Assembly: GCF_027409185.1 (NCBI RefSeq)
Contig: NC_084462.1
Coordinates: 154,553,490-154,617,489 of the forward strand
Source of the DNA: Cynocephalus volans
Lineage: Eukaryota > Chordata > Mammalia > Dermoptera > Cynocephalidae
Direction: 5' to 3'
Length of the DNA stretch: 64,000 bases
The position numbers were made by a program, and so were the translations under genes. Position 1 is the stretch's first letter; every line of letters starts with the position of its first letter. Below the pieces are notes generated by a model. That model did not search any database. It was not told the DNA's origin and saw only the letters and a program-made list of their open reading frames with translations. Positions 12,781 to 25,160 of this stretch are shown here, piece after piece.

Positions 12781-14200
12781 GACTTCCGATCAAGATGGCA
12801 AAATAGACAGTACCCCAGCATCACCCTCTCCCACAATCAACCAATTTACAACTATTAAAAAACAACAAACTGCCAAGCTGGGGCCACTAGAGCTCAGGGG
12901 AAGAGGAAAAGAGACCTACGGAGTTCATGAAGGAAGAACCCGCAATGAGAGAAAGAAAAAACTGCTCCAACCGTTTCGAGCTCTGGCCATTTCAAGCCTG
13001 GCCCTGAAGAGCACACGGAACAAGAGCTGGCAAAAGACACAGCTGTGCCCCTCATATGAAATTGCTTGCAGGCTGCAAAGGAGAAGAGGGCCTTGGTGGC
13101 CCCCAGGCCAGCAAGGCCACTAACAGAGTTCCCGTGGACCCACATAGGAGCAAGGAGCTACAGACAACTGAAAAAAGGAGCCACTCAGAGGCCAATGAGT
13201 CACCACAAGAGACTGGCACATGGCCCGTCCCATGGGAAGTGTCTGAGTGCCAGCAGTGGGGGATAGGGCCTACTGGGGTATCATTGGGGTACAGCAAGGA
13301 CAACTGATCTGCCCTCCAATCAGCACAGACCCACTCAGTGGAGACTGTTCAGGAATATAGAACTGCATGGGGTGCAGTTTGATGAAAAGACTCAGGCCCA
13401 GACCAGAGTTTCCACACAATCCAGGTGTACCAGACCTCACAAGACTTGGAAGTGTTTACAAACTCAACCATTAAACCTGAGATGCATAAAAAGCCTTCCC
13501 TAGAGAATCAGCAGCGAAGCAGCAATTTAGCTCAACCACAGGGCTCAAATGCTAGTTCCCACAGGAAGTTCTCCCATTTTAGAAGTAACCAAAGGATAAC
13601 ACATTAGTTCCAGTGCAGAGTTTAAGTGGTGGGAATAGCAAATAATCCAACACAGAACTGAAAGAAAAAACAAAAAACCCACAGATCAGAGACAAAGTTC
13701 TGATATTAACCAGTAAAGGTCTAACACCCCCCAAAAAACAACTATAAAACCTAGAAGGACCAGAAACCCCTCAGGCTCCCAAGCCAGGGCGAGGGAGAGC
13801 AAAGGGCCTCAGCCACACCCCCCTCATGTCCACATCAAGCCCAGCAACAACCACTGAGCTGCCACTGGAATCACCCCAGGCCCCTGAACCAGGGCAGTGG
13901 GGAACGAGGGCCTCAGCCACACACACACCCCCCGCCCATCCAGCCCAGCAACTACCACGTCACAGTCACCAGAATTGCCCTAGGCTCCCAGGTTGGGTGG
14001 GGCAGAGGGTCTCAGCCACACACCCCTGAAGTCCACATCCAGGCAGGCCACCACTGAGCCTCGGCCAGAAGCCCTCTGGGCTCCCCGATGGGAATGAGGG
14101 GGGTGCCACGGGCCTTGACCATGCCCCCTTTCCACTTCTCCCCACCCCCTCCCCCCTCCCCCCAACTGTTCCACATCAACATCTTAAAATGTAAAAAATA
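12781..14200 (+). mobile_element. L1 5'-UTR-derived element lacking ORFs, plus copy
   Basis: Starts GACTTCCGATCAAGATGGC at 12,781 and runs through the same blocks as the minus copy (by eye roughly 90% identical). It ends with a C-rich tract, ACTGTTCCACATCAAC and an A/T tail near 14,200. ORFs inside it are short and frame-broken. Together with 10,484-12,108 it forms a large inverted pair. Confidence 0.7.
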
Positions 14201-14568
14201 ATAATTTTTTTAAATGCTAAGTAAATACAAGTTGTAAAACAATTATTTTTTAATTAAAAGGAAAAAATCATGCCATTTCTAACCTTTAACTAGGATTACA
14301 TGGAAATGACATTAATTATGGACTTTAAATTTTTTATGCTTTTTTTGTTTGTTTCTTGCTTGGACTTTAAATTAATCAAGATTAATAAAAATGCTTATAA
14401 TTTTTCTCTATAATGTTTTTAATCATCACTATAGAACATTTCCTTGAATTTGCAACTTAAAAAATAAACCCTTAGTATTTGATCTTCCTTCAAAAAAAGG
14501 CTATATGTAACTTCCAAAAGAAGAGTCTTAAGATAAAAAAGGTAATAGAATAGGTGAGTTAGAGAGAA

Positions 14569-14593
14569 GAAGGGAGAGAGAGAGAGAGAGAAA
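14569..14593. repeat. (GA)n microsatellite
   Basis: A run of alternating A and G, about 12 units. Confidence 0.9.
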
Positions 14594-14959
14594 GGAACGG
14601 GTATAATAGAAGCTTTTCTTCTGTTAAGTCACATGTTTAAAAACCTGACGCTGATTTCCACTAAACAGTCCAGCATTGAAGCTTCTCCAGAACTAATGAC
14701 ACAACGTTGCCCCATAGGCAGAGAAACAGCAACTGAACTTCATTTAATGTTCAAGTATAAGGTAACATGAGGATGAAATTATAAAATCTGTATATTTAAA
14801 TCTATGGGTTTATTTATAACCTATTATTGCAATTCTAAACTGCTTCTCTTAGCTCCGTGACCCCAGCTGCCCCACTAGTCCAAAAGGCCAACAAATCACT
14901 ACTTGGAAAAATTAGTAACGAAGCAGGAAATTTTATTAAACTTTGTAACAAGCCAGTAA

Positions 14960-16232
14960 ACAAAAAGTAATGGTCTCAATAAACAGCACCAGGACAACTA
15001 GATATCCATATGTAAAAAAAAATGAAGTTGGGCCCTTTCTCCACACTATACACAAAAATTACCTCAAAATGTATCACAGACCTAAATATAAGAGCTAGAA
15101 CTATAAAACTCTTAAAAGAAAACATACCTATAAATATTAATAACCCCGGTTTAAGCAATGATATCTTAGATATTATACCAAAAGCACAAGCAAAAAGAAA
15201 AAGAAAAAAAGTTGAACTTTATCAAAATGAAAAACTTTCGTGCTTCAAAGGAAACCATCAAGAAAGTGAAAAGACAGCCCACATAATGAAAGAAAATATC
15301 ATCAAATCATATGTCTGATAAGGGACTTGTACCCAGAATATATAAAAAACTTTTATAACTCATACCTCAGTAATAAGAACAAATAACCCAATTTTTTTAA
15401 ATGAGCAAAGGATCTGAGTAGACTTTCTTAAAAATATATATATACAAATGGCCAATAAACACATGGAAAAAATTCCCAACAGCATTAGCCATCAGGGAAA
15501 TGAAAATCAAAACCACAATGAATTTCTACCTTATACCCACTTCAATGGCTTGAATCAAAAAAACAGAGATAATAACAAACGTTGGTGAGGATGTGGAGAA
15601 GCTGGAATCCTCATTCTCACTCCTGCTTTGAAAAATTCTCAAAAGAGTTACCATGTGACCCGGCAATTCCCTTACTAGGTATACACACCCCAGAAATGAA
15701 AACATACGTCCACACAAAAACTTGTACATGAATGTTCATAGCTGCTTTATTTGAACAGCCCCAAATTGGAAATAATCCAATGTCTATCAACAGAAGAAAA
15801 GATTCTAAAAATTGTAATATATCTGTATAATAAAATACTACTCAGCAATAAAAAAGAATGAATTATTGATACACAAAATAACATGGATAAATCTCAAATT
15901 AATTAGGCAGAGTGAAAAAAGCCAGACATCCTCTCTCTCAAAAAAATATAGACTACATGAGTCTATTTATATAAAATTCTAGAAAATGCAAACTAATCTA
16001 TAATGACAGACAGTAGATTGGGATTTGCCTCTGGGAGTGGAAAGGGAGAAATGGATTACAAAGGGGTACAGGAAACTTTTGGAGTGATGAGTATGTTACT
16101 TACCTTTATTGTTGTGTGTATGTATGTAAAAACTTCACACTGTCGACTCTAAATACATGCCGTTTTACTGTATGTCAATAAACAAATTATTCATATTATA
16201 TCTGAATAAAGCTTTCAAAAAAAAAAAAAGAA
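14960..16232 (+). mobile_element. L1M fragment with poly(A) end
   Basis: End of ORF2 and 3' region of an L1M in sense orientation. The phrases AACTCTTAAAAGAAAACAT, ATGCAGCTTTATTTGAACAG-like blocks and TACTACTCAGCAATAAAAA follow each other in the right order, and the copy ends in A(13) near 16,230. Short ORFs here (15,022-15,318, 15,526-15,729) are LINE relics. Confidence 0.65.
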
Positions 16233-16461
16233 TGCATATGCCACTTTAGGGGAAGAGAAATATACTAGTATTTCTGAAATGGTATGTTTGGGTAAGAAAA
16301 AAGTAGTAAAAACAGGCTGAGAGCTTTTAAGTATGACAAATCTTTTTAAAAATCAAAATATTTAAATAACCCCCACAGAGTAACAGCTGAATTTTTAGCA
16401 TCCATTGATGGAACAAATAGCCAAAACAAGCAAAGCTACTGTGAATTCAATCTAGCCTTTA

Positions 16462-16511
16462 TTTTTGGGGGGGGGGGTAGGGGGTTGGTGGTGGCTGGCT
16501 GGTACAGGAAT
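16462..16511 (-). mobile_element. Extremely 5'-truncated SINE (50 bp)
   Basis: Only the last part of the tRNA-like body (TGGTGGCTGGCTGGTACAGG on the plus strand) and a C-rich A tail remain. Perfect 14-bp target duplication CAATCTAGCCTTTA at 16,448-16,461 and 16,512-16,525. Confidence 0.88.
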
Positions 16512-17114
16512 CAATCTAGCCTTTAAAATAAAGATTTTAAAAATTCATCTAAACATTTACTCCAAGAATGAAAGTACATATACATATAAATGTCTAGAAC
16601 ATATTCTTTTAGTCTACAGATAATATTTGATGAACATATGGATTTGAAAACTCTTAGACTAAGTGCAGAAAACATCCACCAACTCAAAAATTTGCAGGTA
16701 ACAAATTGAGAATTGATTATAAGGATATTCAATGCCAAAGATATTTAATACTTAAAACATTAGCTTAAATAAAACAGATGTCAAGCCTAATGAAAAATTT
16801 ATCTAATAGGTTCCATAGCTATAGTTTATAATCCAAAAGGATTTAGAGATTTGCCTTAACACTGCTAACCTGGGTATAGATAATTAAGAATTTACTGTGA
16901 TATAAAGGCAAAAATATAGCTGAATTAAAACAAAGATTCAAGTTTTTTCACAGATCGACTGAATTGAAAATATGACAAAGAAGTCAAGACTCCTTTTTAC
17001 GTCTAAAAGAAGTTTAAGTTTCAAAGTACTACTTAACATACAAGACTTTTACAGTCTACACAAAAAGCACAGAAAAGGCTTTTACTTCCTTCCTGCTCCG
17101 TTAAAAATGCTGGA

Positions 17115-17312
17115 TCCTCACAATAGTAGCTAACACTTACTGAGCATTTACTATGAGCTAAGCACTCTATGTTAAACTGTTTAACTTTATATGGATTATC
17201 CCATATAATCCTCAAAGCTATATTTTTTGCAGATGAGAAAACTGAAACTAAAAGAATTAATTTGCCTAAGGAAGTACAGTTGGATTTGAACTCAGGCAAT
17301 AGGGGTTCATTT
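17115..17312 (-). mobile_element. MIR SINE
   Basis: Reverse MIR: ACTGAGCATTTACTATGAGC, CAGATGAGAAAACTGAAACT and TTTGAACTCAGGCAA. Confidence 0.8.
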
Positions 17313-17664
17313 TACCATACCACATCCCTTAGCTGATGTCATAAACTCCACCCCCAATCAAGGGGCTTCATCATTCATCAGTACATTTATGTACATAAGA
17401 GAATACCAAATAAGATAAAGTCCTGAATGCAAAAATTTTACAACTTTATGAACAAAATCTAATATCACAAAATAACTTTTAAAAAAATCCTCAACAATGA
17501 CAAAATACCAAACTTTATGATTTCTAAAATTAGCCTAGAATATTACAAAAAGATATCATTAAAAAATGAACAGTATTTGATGTAACATGTTAATGTTAAC
17601 ATTTTTAGAAATGATGACCATTAATGCAAATGGACATATAGTTCACCTTCTTGCCAATATTTTC

Positions 17665-17800
17665 TTTTTTTTTTGTCTTTTTCGTGACCGGCACTCAGCC
17701 AGTGAGTGCACCGGCCATTCCTATATAGGATCCAAACCCACGGAGGGAGCGTCGCCGCACTCCCAGCGCCGCACTCTCCCGAGTGCGCCACGGGCTCGGC
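17665..17800 (-). mobile_element. SINE dimer with deleted second monomer
   Basis: Minus copy of the GTGGCGCACTC dimer subfamily. Target duplication CCAATATTTTC at 17,654-17,664 and 17,801-17,811. Confidence 0.92.
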
Positions 17801-17989
17801 CCAATATTTTCAATATAGTATTTGGTATTGCTGTCTTTGCAAGAGTAAGGAAGATTTGGCTACAAGAGTGGCTACAAAGACTCTTACTTTCTCTTACTTC
17901 TTACTCTTGCTCCTACTTTCCTTAGGTAGGAAATATCATTCCTTCATACTACCAATAACAAATAATTTTCAAAAATAAGAGTGAATCAA

Positions 17990-18350
17990 CTCTTTAAAAT
18001 TATGCTCATTAAGTGAAATAAGCCAGGCACAGAAGGAGAAATACCGTATGTTCTCACTTATTTGTGGGAGCTAATAAAAATAAGTAAATATACCAACGAA
18101 TGTGGGGGATGGGGAAGAAGACACAACAATCACAACAATTCCTTGAACTTGTTAAGACAAGTGAACAGATATGATGCTGATGTGGGAGAGGGAGAAGAGG
18201 GAGGGAGGGAGGAAAAGGAGGAATAATAAAGGGACACAAAAATCAACTAAATTGTATATTGATAAACTAAAACTAAAGATAAATCTGTTAGACACCTAGT
18301 AAATACACAATAAAAATAAATGCAGCCCCAAAATAAATAAATTAAAATTA
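17990..18350 (+). mobile_element. L1 3' end
   Basis: Contains AAGTGAAATAAGCCAGGCAC, ATGTTCTCACTTATTTGTGG and an A-rich tail, the typical L1 3' end in sense orientation. The purine-rich stretch at 18,185-18,225 is the L1 3' UTR polypurine tract. Confidence 0.7.
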
Positions 18351-18477
18351 AAATTTTTTAAAAATTATGTTCATTGATGAGATTTAAAGAAAGCCCATTA
18401 CATCATGAATGCAGGGGAAATTAAATACCTGCTTTCATCAGAGACAATTTAAGAAATATAGCTTTTAGCAGCTTTCT

Positions 18478-18642
18478 TTTTTTTTAAAGATGACCGGTAA
18501 GGGGATCTTAACCCTTGACTTGGTGTTGTCAGCACCACGCTCTCCGAAGTGAGCCAACTGGCCATCCCTATATAGGGATCTGAACCCGTGGCCTTCGTGT
18601 TATCAGCACCACACTCTCCCAAGTGAGCCACAGGCCGGCTCT
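18478..18642 (-). mobile_element. SINE dimer, two full monomers
   Basis: Two tRNA-Ile-like monomers in tandem, each with CTTGGTGTTGTCAGCACCAC-like cores on the plus strand. Target duplication around CAGCTTTCT at 18,469-18,477 and 18,649-18,657. Confidence 0.9.
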
Positions 18643-19234
18643 TTTTAACAGCTTTCTAAAGATACAGAAAGACTTTTCTTTCACCTTTGACCAAATCCCT
18701 AACTAAGGAAAGTACACGACTTAACTTCTGAAATAAAATCTACTTCTACTTGAATTGTGAAGAGGGATATATTAACTCTAGGGAAAAACTAAACTGATTC
18801 TAACCAGCATTGAGAACTAATTTAATATCATTTTAAAATATTAAATAAAATTACTCAATAAAAGCAATGACTTTAATAATAAAATGATTAAATAATATAA
18901 TGTTGAATCTTTTTTCCCCCTAATGATAGGGTTAATGGTTCCCACTGTTAAAAATATACATATTTGGAAGAGAACCAGGTAATATGCTAGAGAAACAGTC
19001 TGTGATCACACAACAAACTATTAGCCTCATTTGCCCCATGTTTCAGTCTAATCCACCAAACTAAACCAACCACAAAAACAAACTAAGGTAGTAAATTCTT
19101 AAAATACTACATGTAAAGTTTCATAGTTAATTGTGGTTTTCCTAACTGCCACACAATGCTTATAATCATAATACCTGGAATATTAACCCATCCTAGAAAG
19201 AGAAATCTATAATAGGTCTAATATTGTTATAATT

Positions 19235-19420
19235 ATTAATAATTAGCAATTAACATGTGTTGAGTGCCCACTGTGGGCAAGGCACTATACAGAAAGCTTT
19301 TCATTTAATTTCCACCATCAGCCTGATATGGAGGACAGTATAAGCTCCATTTTATGCACGACAAAACTGAATCTAAGTGAGGTTTAATTAACTGCCCAAC
19401 TAGTAAATTAATAAATGAAA
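19235..19420 (-). mobile_element. MIR SINE
   Basis: Reverse MIR: TGTGTTGAGTGCCCACTGTG, GGGCAAGGCACTATACAG and the ACAAAACTGAATCTAAGTGA core. Confidence 0.7.
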
Positions 19421-19439
19421 GACCCAGGATTCAAAAACA

Positions 19440-22400
19440 TAGTCACACAATTATAAAACTTGGATTCTGTCCATTCTGCTTCCTCTGGACACAGAGGATG
19501 CCTTTTCCAATTTCATAATATGGCAGTTACAAATACACATCTGTCATTAGGCTACTCTATAGTTCTGTGAGATCCTAGGTTGAAAGAAAAAAGTTTTATC
19601 TTGATTAAAGAATACTTGGAGGTAAAATTCCTTATAATAAAGTTTGTTATATTAAAAACTAAGTAAATAAACCTTCCAAAATTATCCCATGATACAACTG
19701 AAATGTACCTGAAATACACATGTGCACAGCTGACGGGGATGAAAGTATCACTAACTTATTTTCCAAGGTCAAAGGTAACCAAGATCAATCTTAAAGTTAT
19801 TAATTTAGCTAATTTGTGTTACTAGATTCCCTGACTTTGCCTTTATTCAGAGCCAAGCAGTGTTCTACAGTTTTCAATTCCTCTTCTTACCTACCTAAAC
19901 TGGAAAAATCTGATAATAACCATTTTCTGGCTTACCTATATATATCTTAATATAACCAAGTTATCATAATTACAATTTTGTTGTCTAGTCAGAGAATTCA
20001 ATACTTTGATCCTGATTTTAAAAATGTCAAGTATCAACAAGCAAGTGGGAAGAAATAGGGTTTTGGTGGGGAGAGAAGGGGAAGTCTCTGAACATTAATT
20101 ACTAATATGGTATCTCTTGGCTAATCCATTTAAGATGACCACGGGGTCCCTTCCTAATCCCATACTCCACTGGAGAGTTCAAGAGGTAAGATTTGGCCTA
20201 GTTATGGTTGATGGGGACCTATTCCCAAAAGCTGCAGAAGCAGAGACTAGTGTCAAGTCTTCTAAATCCACATGGTCCTGTCAAGGCTCTCATCCTCTAG
20301 GACTAGCACCTCTCAGTCTATTTACTTGCATTCTAACATGCTTTCTTGAGTGGAGAAAACAAAACGAGAGTTATAGCAAAGAGCAGAAACTACAGAGAAG
20401 GAAGAATAAATCCATGGGAGAATGCTACAAATAGAATCATCCTCCTTTACATATGCCCCTCCAGGAAAACTGCCAAGAACCACTCGCTCCTCTAGACATA
20501 CTTCCTGCAGATCCTCCAGACTCCTCCTTAAGCACATGTCAGTATTCTCCTCATTCTTCCTTAGTTTTAATCCTCCTTTTGCCTCAAGATTTCCAACTGC
20601 ATTATTTTTTATATTCTCCAAAGTATATGGCAATATTGTACCTAATATTTAAGGGCATCCTATCATCACTACCTGTGTATGAACATACATTCTAAAGCCT
20701 TACATAGTTTTTCTATCTCTAATAATGAAATTTATAATGTTATATTATTAAAACAAATAAAGGATGATAAAACATTTATCATAATATCAAGATTAAAAAC
20801 ATAGCAAAAATAATTTTTTTAATTTAAGGAGAACATTGTTTCATTTTACCCCAGCCCTATCAAGGAAACATAAACCACACTTCAGAAATCAGCAGAATTC
20901 AAGATCTATTCTGTAAAAATCAAAATCTGTAAAACACAATAGTATTCTGGCAAGTCCAAAATAAAATAAAAGGTAATAAGTTTACTAAGGGACCTTTTCT
21001 AATAAAAGAATTCCTGAAGCAAACTAAAACCCAGGTACAGAGGTTTTGTACTTTTAGAGAACTAGATTTTCAGGCACCAACATTTCCATGAGGATTTACT
21101 GTACAGGTAGTTTAAGGGCAGGAAGCAAAAAAAAAGCAGATCAGAAGCTATTATAAAAGAAGACTTCCCTGAAATAGAAAACAAACTTAATTAACTAGTG
21201 TTAATTGAACTTCCACTTTTAAAAATCGTTTACCTGAATAAACTCTGATATGTGAGGAGCACAGGGTTTCTCTGGGATTTAAAAATCACCATTTATTCAA
21301 TACAGATTAACAAATCTCACTATAAAATGATTTGGGCAATCAAAGCTATTCATAGATAAGTATGATTAAATTATGGATGAATAATAAGTCAACTGAATAA
21401 AGTGCATTTATTAAAAGCAAAAAAGTAATCAAACTGCTCAATGTTCACAATTATAAAGAATGAACTTTTATATTTTTCCCACTCTTGATTAGGGTTTTAT
21501 ACTCTTCCATCATTTGGTGTAGAATTGAATGATCTGTGTAAATGTACAATGACCTAAATAGAGAACCATTCTAGTGGTAGGGATACTCTGCTTAACTCAA
21601 TGCAAGGAATCAAAAGCTTTCATCCTTGGAACCTTAGTCACAGAAAAATTAGTAAATTTGTTTTATGAAAAGACTGCTTCTGCTTTTGAACTCAAGCATG
21701 CAATGATTATATGTTTTGCAGTCTTCCAAATAAAAGTTAAAATTTTAAAGAAATATAAAAATCTGCAATAAAATTAAAAATGTTTTTTGAGAGAAAAAAA
21801 GTCCTGATGCAAAGCTACACAATCATTTCTTCACAATTTCATAAAACATTAATGAAAGGGTTACATAATCCCCTGGATTAAAGATTTTAAAGAGAGCTAC
21901 AAGGATCTCTTTCAGTTTTCAATATTGTTTTCTCTGTTGTTATTTTTATAAAAACAGATCTAAACCAACTCCTCTAAATATAAACCACCTAGCTTTCAAC
22001 AGAAGAAAAATCAAACCAAGAGCAGCACAAAACATACATATATATTCTTAACATAGCTTTAAATAAGTATTACATTTAGATTCCTCAAATAAATTAAATT
22101 TACAACATATACCATATCCAGTTCATTCTCAAGGGAGAAAACCATCAAAACAAAATTGCTTAATAAACAGTTTACTTTGTAGTTAAGCCTCTATCCCAGA
22201 TACATTTTCCTGTCAAGTATTATCACTATTTCTTCTCTCTACAAAAACCTAGAAACTATTTATCCAGTACCCTTAAAAATATCTTTAGGGGAGAAAAAAA
22301 AGTCATTATATTATGTTTCGTATTAGTGTAAAGCTAAGAAATGCTCTAAAATATGTTTACTCTCTAAAAAGGAAATAACCTTTTCGCTTCTCTTTTGAAA

Positions 22401-22930
22401 TATTTCTTATTTTGTTTTTGCTTATTTTCTATACATGAAATGTTCTCAAACCAGTTTGTTTCAGTGCTAGTTGCCTACTATCAATATGTCTGTGTATAAC
22501 TAGGTTTTTTTTACAGACAATGCTTTACAGTAGAGTGGTAAAAAAGTAAGGGTGAACAAGAGGGCACAAGTGAAACAAACGTGGACTGCATCTAAGAAAC
22601 ACCACTCAATTTCTCTGCCTCGAATTCCCTAAATCCTTATGCCAAAGATTCTCAATATCCAAAAGAGTTCCACAGAGGCACAACACAATGTGATAAGACA
22701 AACACAAGAGAAACCAAATCAGAAACTGAAGAAACTGTGGAATTGATTCTCACCACCTGAGAATTACCACAAAAGAAAAAAAAATAATAATAAACACAAA
22801 CCCTAGATACTGGAGGGATGCTTTTGCTGCATTGCCGGCTCAAAACAGTTCTTCAAACTTTTTTGACTGTAAAAAATACATTTTACACTGTGACCTACTA
22901 CACACATGTATGAGAAAAGCTTGGGGAGGG
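19440..22930. other. AT-rich intronic DNA, nothing recognised
   Basis: No convincing repeat, exon or RNA gene is seen. The overlapping ORFs at 20,117-20,652 on both strands have no recognisable domain. Confidence 0.5.
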
Positions 22931-22938
22931 GGGGAGGG

Positions 22939-23039
22939 TGCTGGCCAGTTAGCTCTCAGTTGCAGTGTTGGTAACACCAAGGTCAGGAGTTTGGATACCC
23001 ATACCAGCCAGCCACCAAAAAAAAAAAAAAAAAAAAAAA
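22939..23039 (+). mobile_element. tRNA-Ile SINE, monomer
   Basis: GTGCTGGCCAGTTAGCTCTC start, GTAACACCAAGGTCAGGAG core and a long A tail (23,016-23,039). Confidence 0.88.
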
Positions 23040-23284
23040 TTTCCCCAAACAATACTTTTCCTTACCAAGTGCAATGCTCGTCTATTCAGTTCTACTCCAT
23101 TTTATTTTCAGTACTGGTGGTAATCCACAAAACTGATTTTATAAATTACTAATGAATCATGATCCACAGTTTGAAAAACATAGGGTTAAAAAAAGGGTAT
23201 TCTTTATAATAGAGTTTCTTTGCAATTTGCCTCTACCTTGCCTCTTTAGCAGGATGGGCATTTATTTTTAAATTGCTATATTAC

Positions 23285-23482
23285 TACTGTTTTCATTAAA
23301 GCAAGTGGTTTTTAAAGTGTAGTCCCCTAACCAACATAATCATCACTTGAGATAAATATAAATTCTTGGGCCCCACCCACACCTACTGAATCAGAAACCC
23401 CGGGTGGGACGAATCAATCTGTAGTTTGCCAAGCCCTCCAGGTGATTCTGATGCAAGCTAATGTTTGAGAACCACCTCATTA
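23285..23482 (+). mobile_element. MER5A DNA transposon
   Basis: GTGTAGTCCCCTAACCAACA, CTTGGGCCCCACCCACACCT, CCAAGCCCTCCAGGTGATTC and the TTTGAGAACCAC end identify this non-autonomous hAT-Charlie element. Confidence 0.8.
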
Positions 23483-23504
23483 AAGAACTCAGGTCTTTAT
23501 CCTG

Positions 23505-23715
23505 TATTTAACGATCCAGTATACACTGCTTACTATGTGCCAGTCACTATTCTAAAAGCTCTCCAAATAGTAACTCATGTTTAAAAAAAAAAAAAAAGAA
23601 CACCCTTCACAGGGCAATAGGAAATATTACTATCGTTTATCCTTATTATGCATATGAGCAAACTGCACAGAGAGGTTAAGTTGTCCAAGCTAAGTGGTGG
23701 AACTAGAATTCACAT
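23505..23715 (-). mobile_element. MIR SINE
   Basis: Reverse MIR: TTACTATGTGCCAGTCACTA, CACAGAGAGGTTAAGTTGTC and GGTGGAACTAGAATTC, with an A-rich insertion at 23,581-23,600. Confidence 0.7.
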
Positions 23716-25072
23716 TTATTTTCAATTTAGCGGGGTATTCCTATCCTCTTCATGACTATCATCTCTTTCTGATCAAGTCCCCAGCTCTACTCCTTTAGTT
23801 CACCTATTCCTCCCCTTTCCCCTCTCAAATTCCCCATCCTGTCAATTAACTTATTTTCTAATACTACTGCCATCAACCTAAAACAAATTTGTTTTCTAAA
23901 AACTGGAAGGCAAGTCACTTAACCTTGCTTCTCGGCGCGTTTCTCTGGTCCTAGATAGCATCTTACAATTAATTATAAAGTCGAAATTTCTTCTATTTCT
24001 GAAAACCTCAGAGCCTATTAATGACCTCACTGTTAATTTCTCATATCTACTGTCCCGGCCAGCTTCCACAAGACCCTTACTCTGTCCCTTGGCAACTTTC
24101 TCCCTCCCTCACCCTCTCTGCTACTCCCTTCCTACAGGGCAATTATTTCTCCCCTCCCACCCCCGCCCACCTCCGTCCCATTTTGCTTGAGTCCTTTCCG
24201 ACTAAGGGAACTTCCCCACTCCCCCGCTGGACCCTCACCACAGTATCAAACCTAAGCTGCGCCTCGAAGACTTCTTTCCTGAGCCCCTGGGGATCCTCAG
24301 ACCCAGGAGCTGCCCGTCCAGTCTTGGGTGTCCCATCCCAGAGCAGCTGTGGGGGGCAGGGCGCTCCGGTTCCTCCCCCAAGCTGTTCAAGGTCTCTACC
24401 CGTCCGACCCTCTGAAGACCCGCCTCATCTCCGCAGGAGCCGCCTTTCTCAGGAGGGTCCCCAGCCGCCTCCGTGCCTTTCCTCAGACTCCCCCAGTCGG
24501 ACCCAGGCCGCTCCCTGTCACCCCGGACCCTGGCCGCCCTCGGTCCTCCCACCGCCCTCTCTCGGGCCAGGGCCACTCCCAGTTCCCCCGGTCCCCCTGC
24601 CCTCTTCGCACAGGCCGCTCCCGAGCTTCCCGGGTTCCCCTTCTCCCTTGCACCCAAGCTGTTCTGGGGACTCCCGACTCACCCCAACCTTGAGTCAGGT
24701 CGTTACCAGTCACCCAGGGTCACCGCCTTCTCTGGGACCCCGGCCGCTCTCGTCTCCTCAGGGACCTACCCCTTACAGACTGTTCGCCAGTCAGTGCCCC
24801 AGATGCGAGCAGCTGGACGTCTCAAGGGACTTCCCGGCCTGACCAGCTCGGGACCGGCCCCAGCCTACCTTCCCAGCGCGAACTCCGCCGCCAGGAGCCG
24901 AGCCATTCTCCCACCAGCCCCGTGAACGCGAACTCGCCGCCGGCCCCGCCTCGGCCCCGACCCGAGCCGTGGTCCAGGCCCCCTTCCTCTAGCCTCCGCC
25001 TCAGGAGTGCTGAGCTGGACTTTCCGCCCAGCGACGGCCCCCAGATCTCAAGCCCGCATTACTGGCACTCAC

Positions 25073-25160
25073 CTGCCGCTGCCCGCGACCAACTCCAGCG
25101 CCACTGCCTCTACCTCGGCCGCCAGTAGCCACCAAGCGCCACCACCACCCCCATGACAAC
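25073..25160 (-). other. NUMB: NUMB non-coding exon 1, 3' part (splice donor seen)
   Basis: On the minus strand a GC-rich sequence ends GGCAG at 25,073 and is followed by a consensus donor GTGAGT (25,072-25,067). It sits inside a CpG island about 30 kb left of RIOX1. NUMB, an endocytic adaptor and Notch inhibitor, lies there in human on this strand with a non-coding first exon. The 5' boundary is a guess. The exon identity is inferred from synteny plus the donor. Confidence 0.6.

Larger units (their letters stand above)
1..25072 (-). other. NUMB: Presumed NUMB intron 1 (partial)
   Basis: No convincing exon is visible in these 25 kb. The content is old LINE/MIR/L2 fragments, three L1-derived elements, several tRNA-Ile SINEs and AT-rich unassigned DNA. 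Its place in NUMB intron 1 follows from the donor at 25,072 and known human gene order. Confidence 0.55.

Noticed and set aside
24021..24842. 273-aa plus-strand ORF in the CpG island
   Set aside because: Pro/Ser/Leu-rich translation of a C-rich tract; overlapping long ORFs occur in several frames and on both strands, which shows base composition and not coding.
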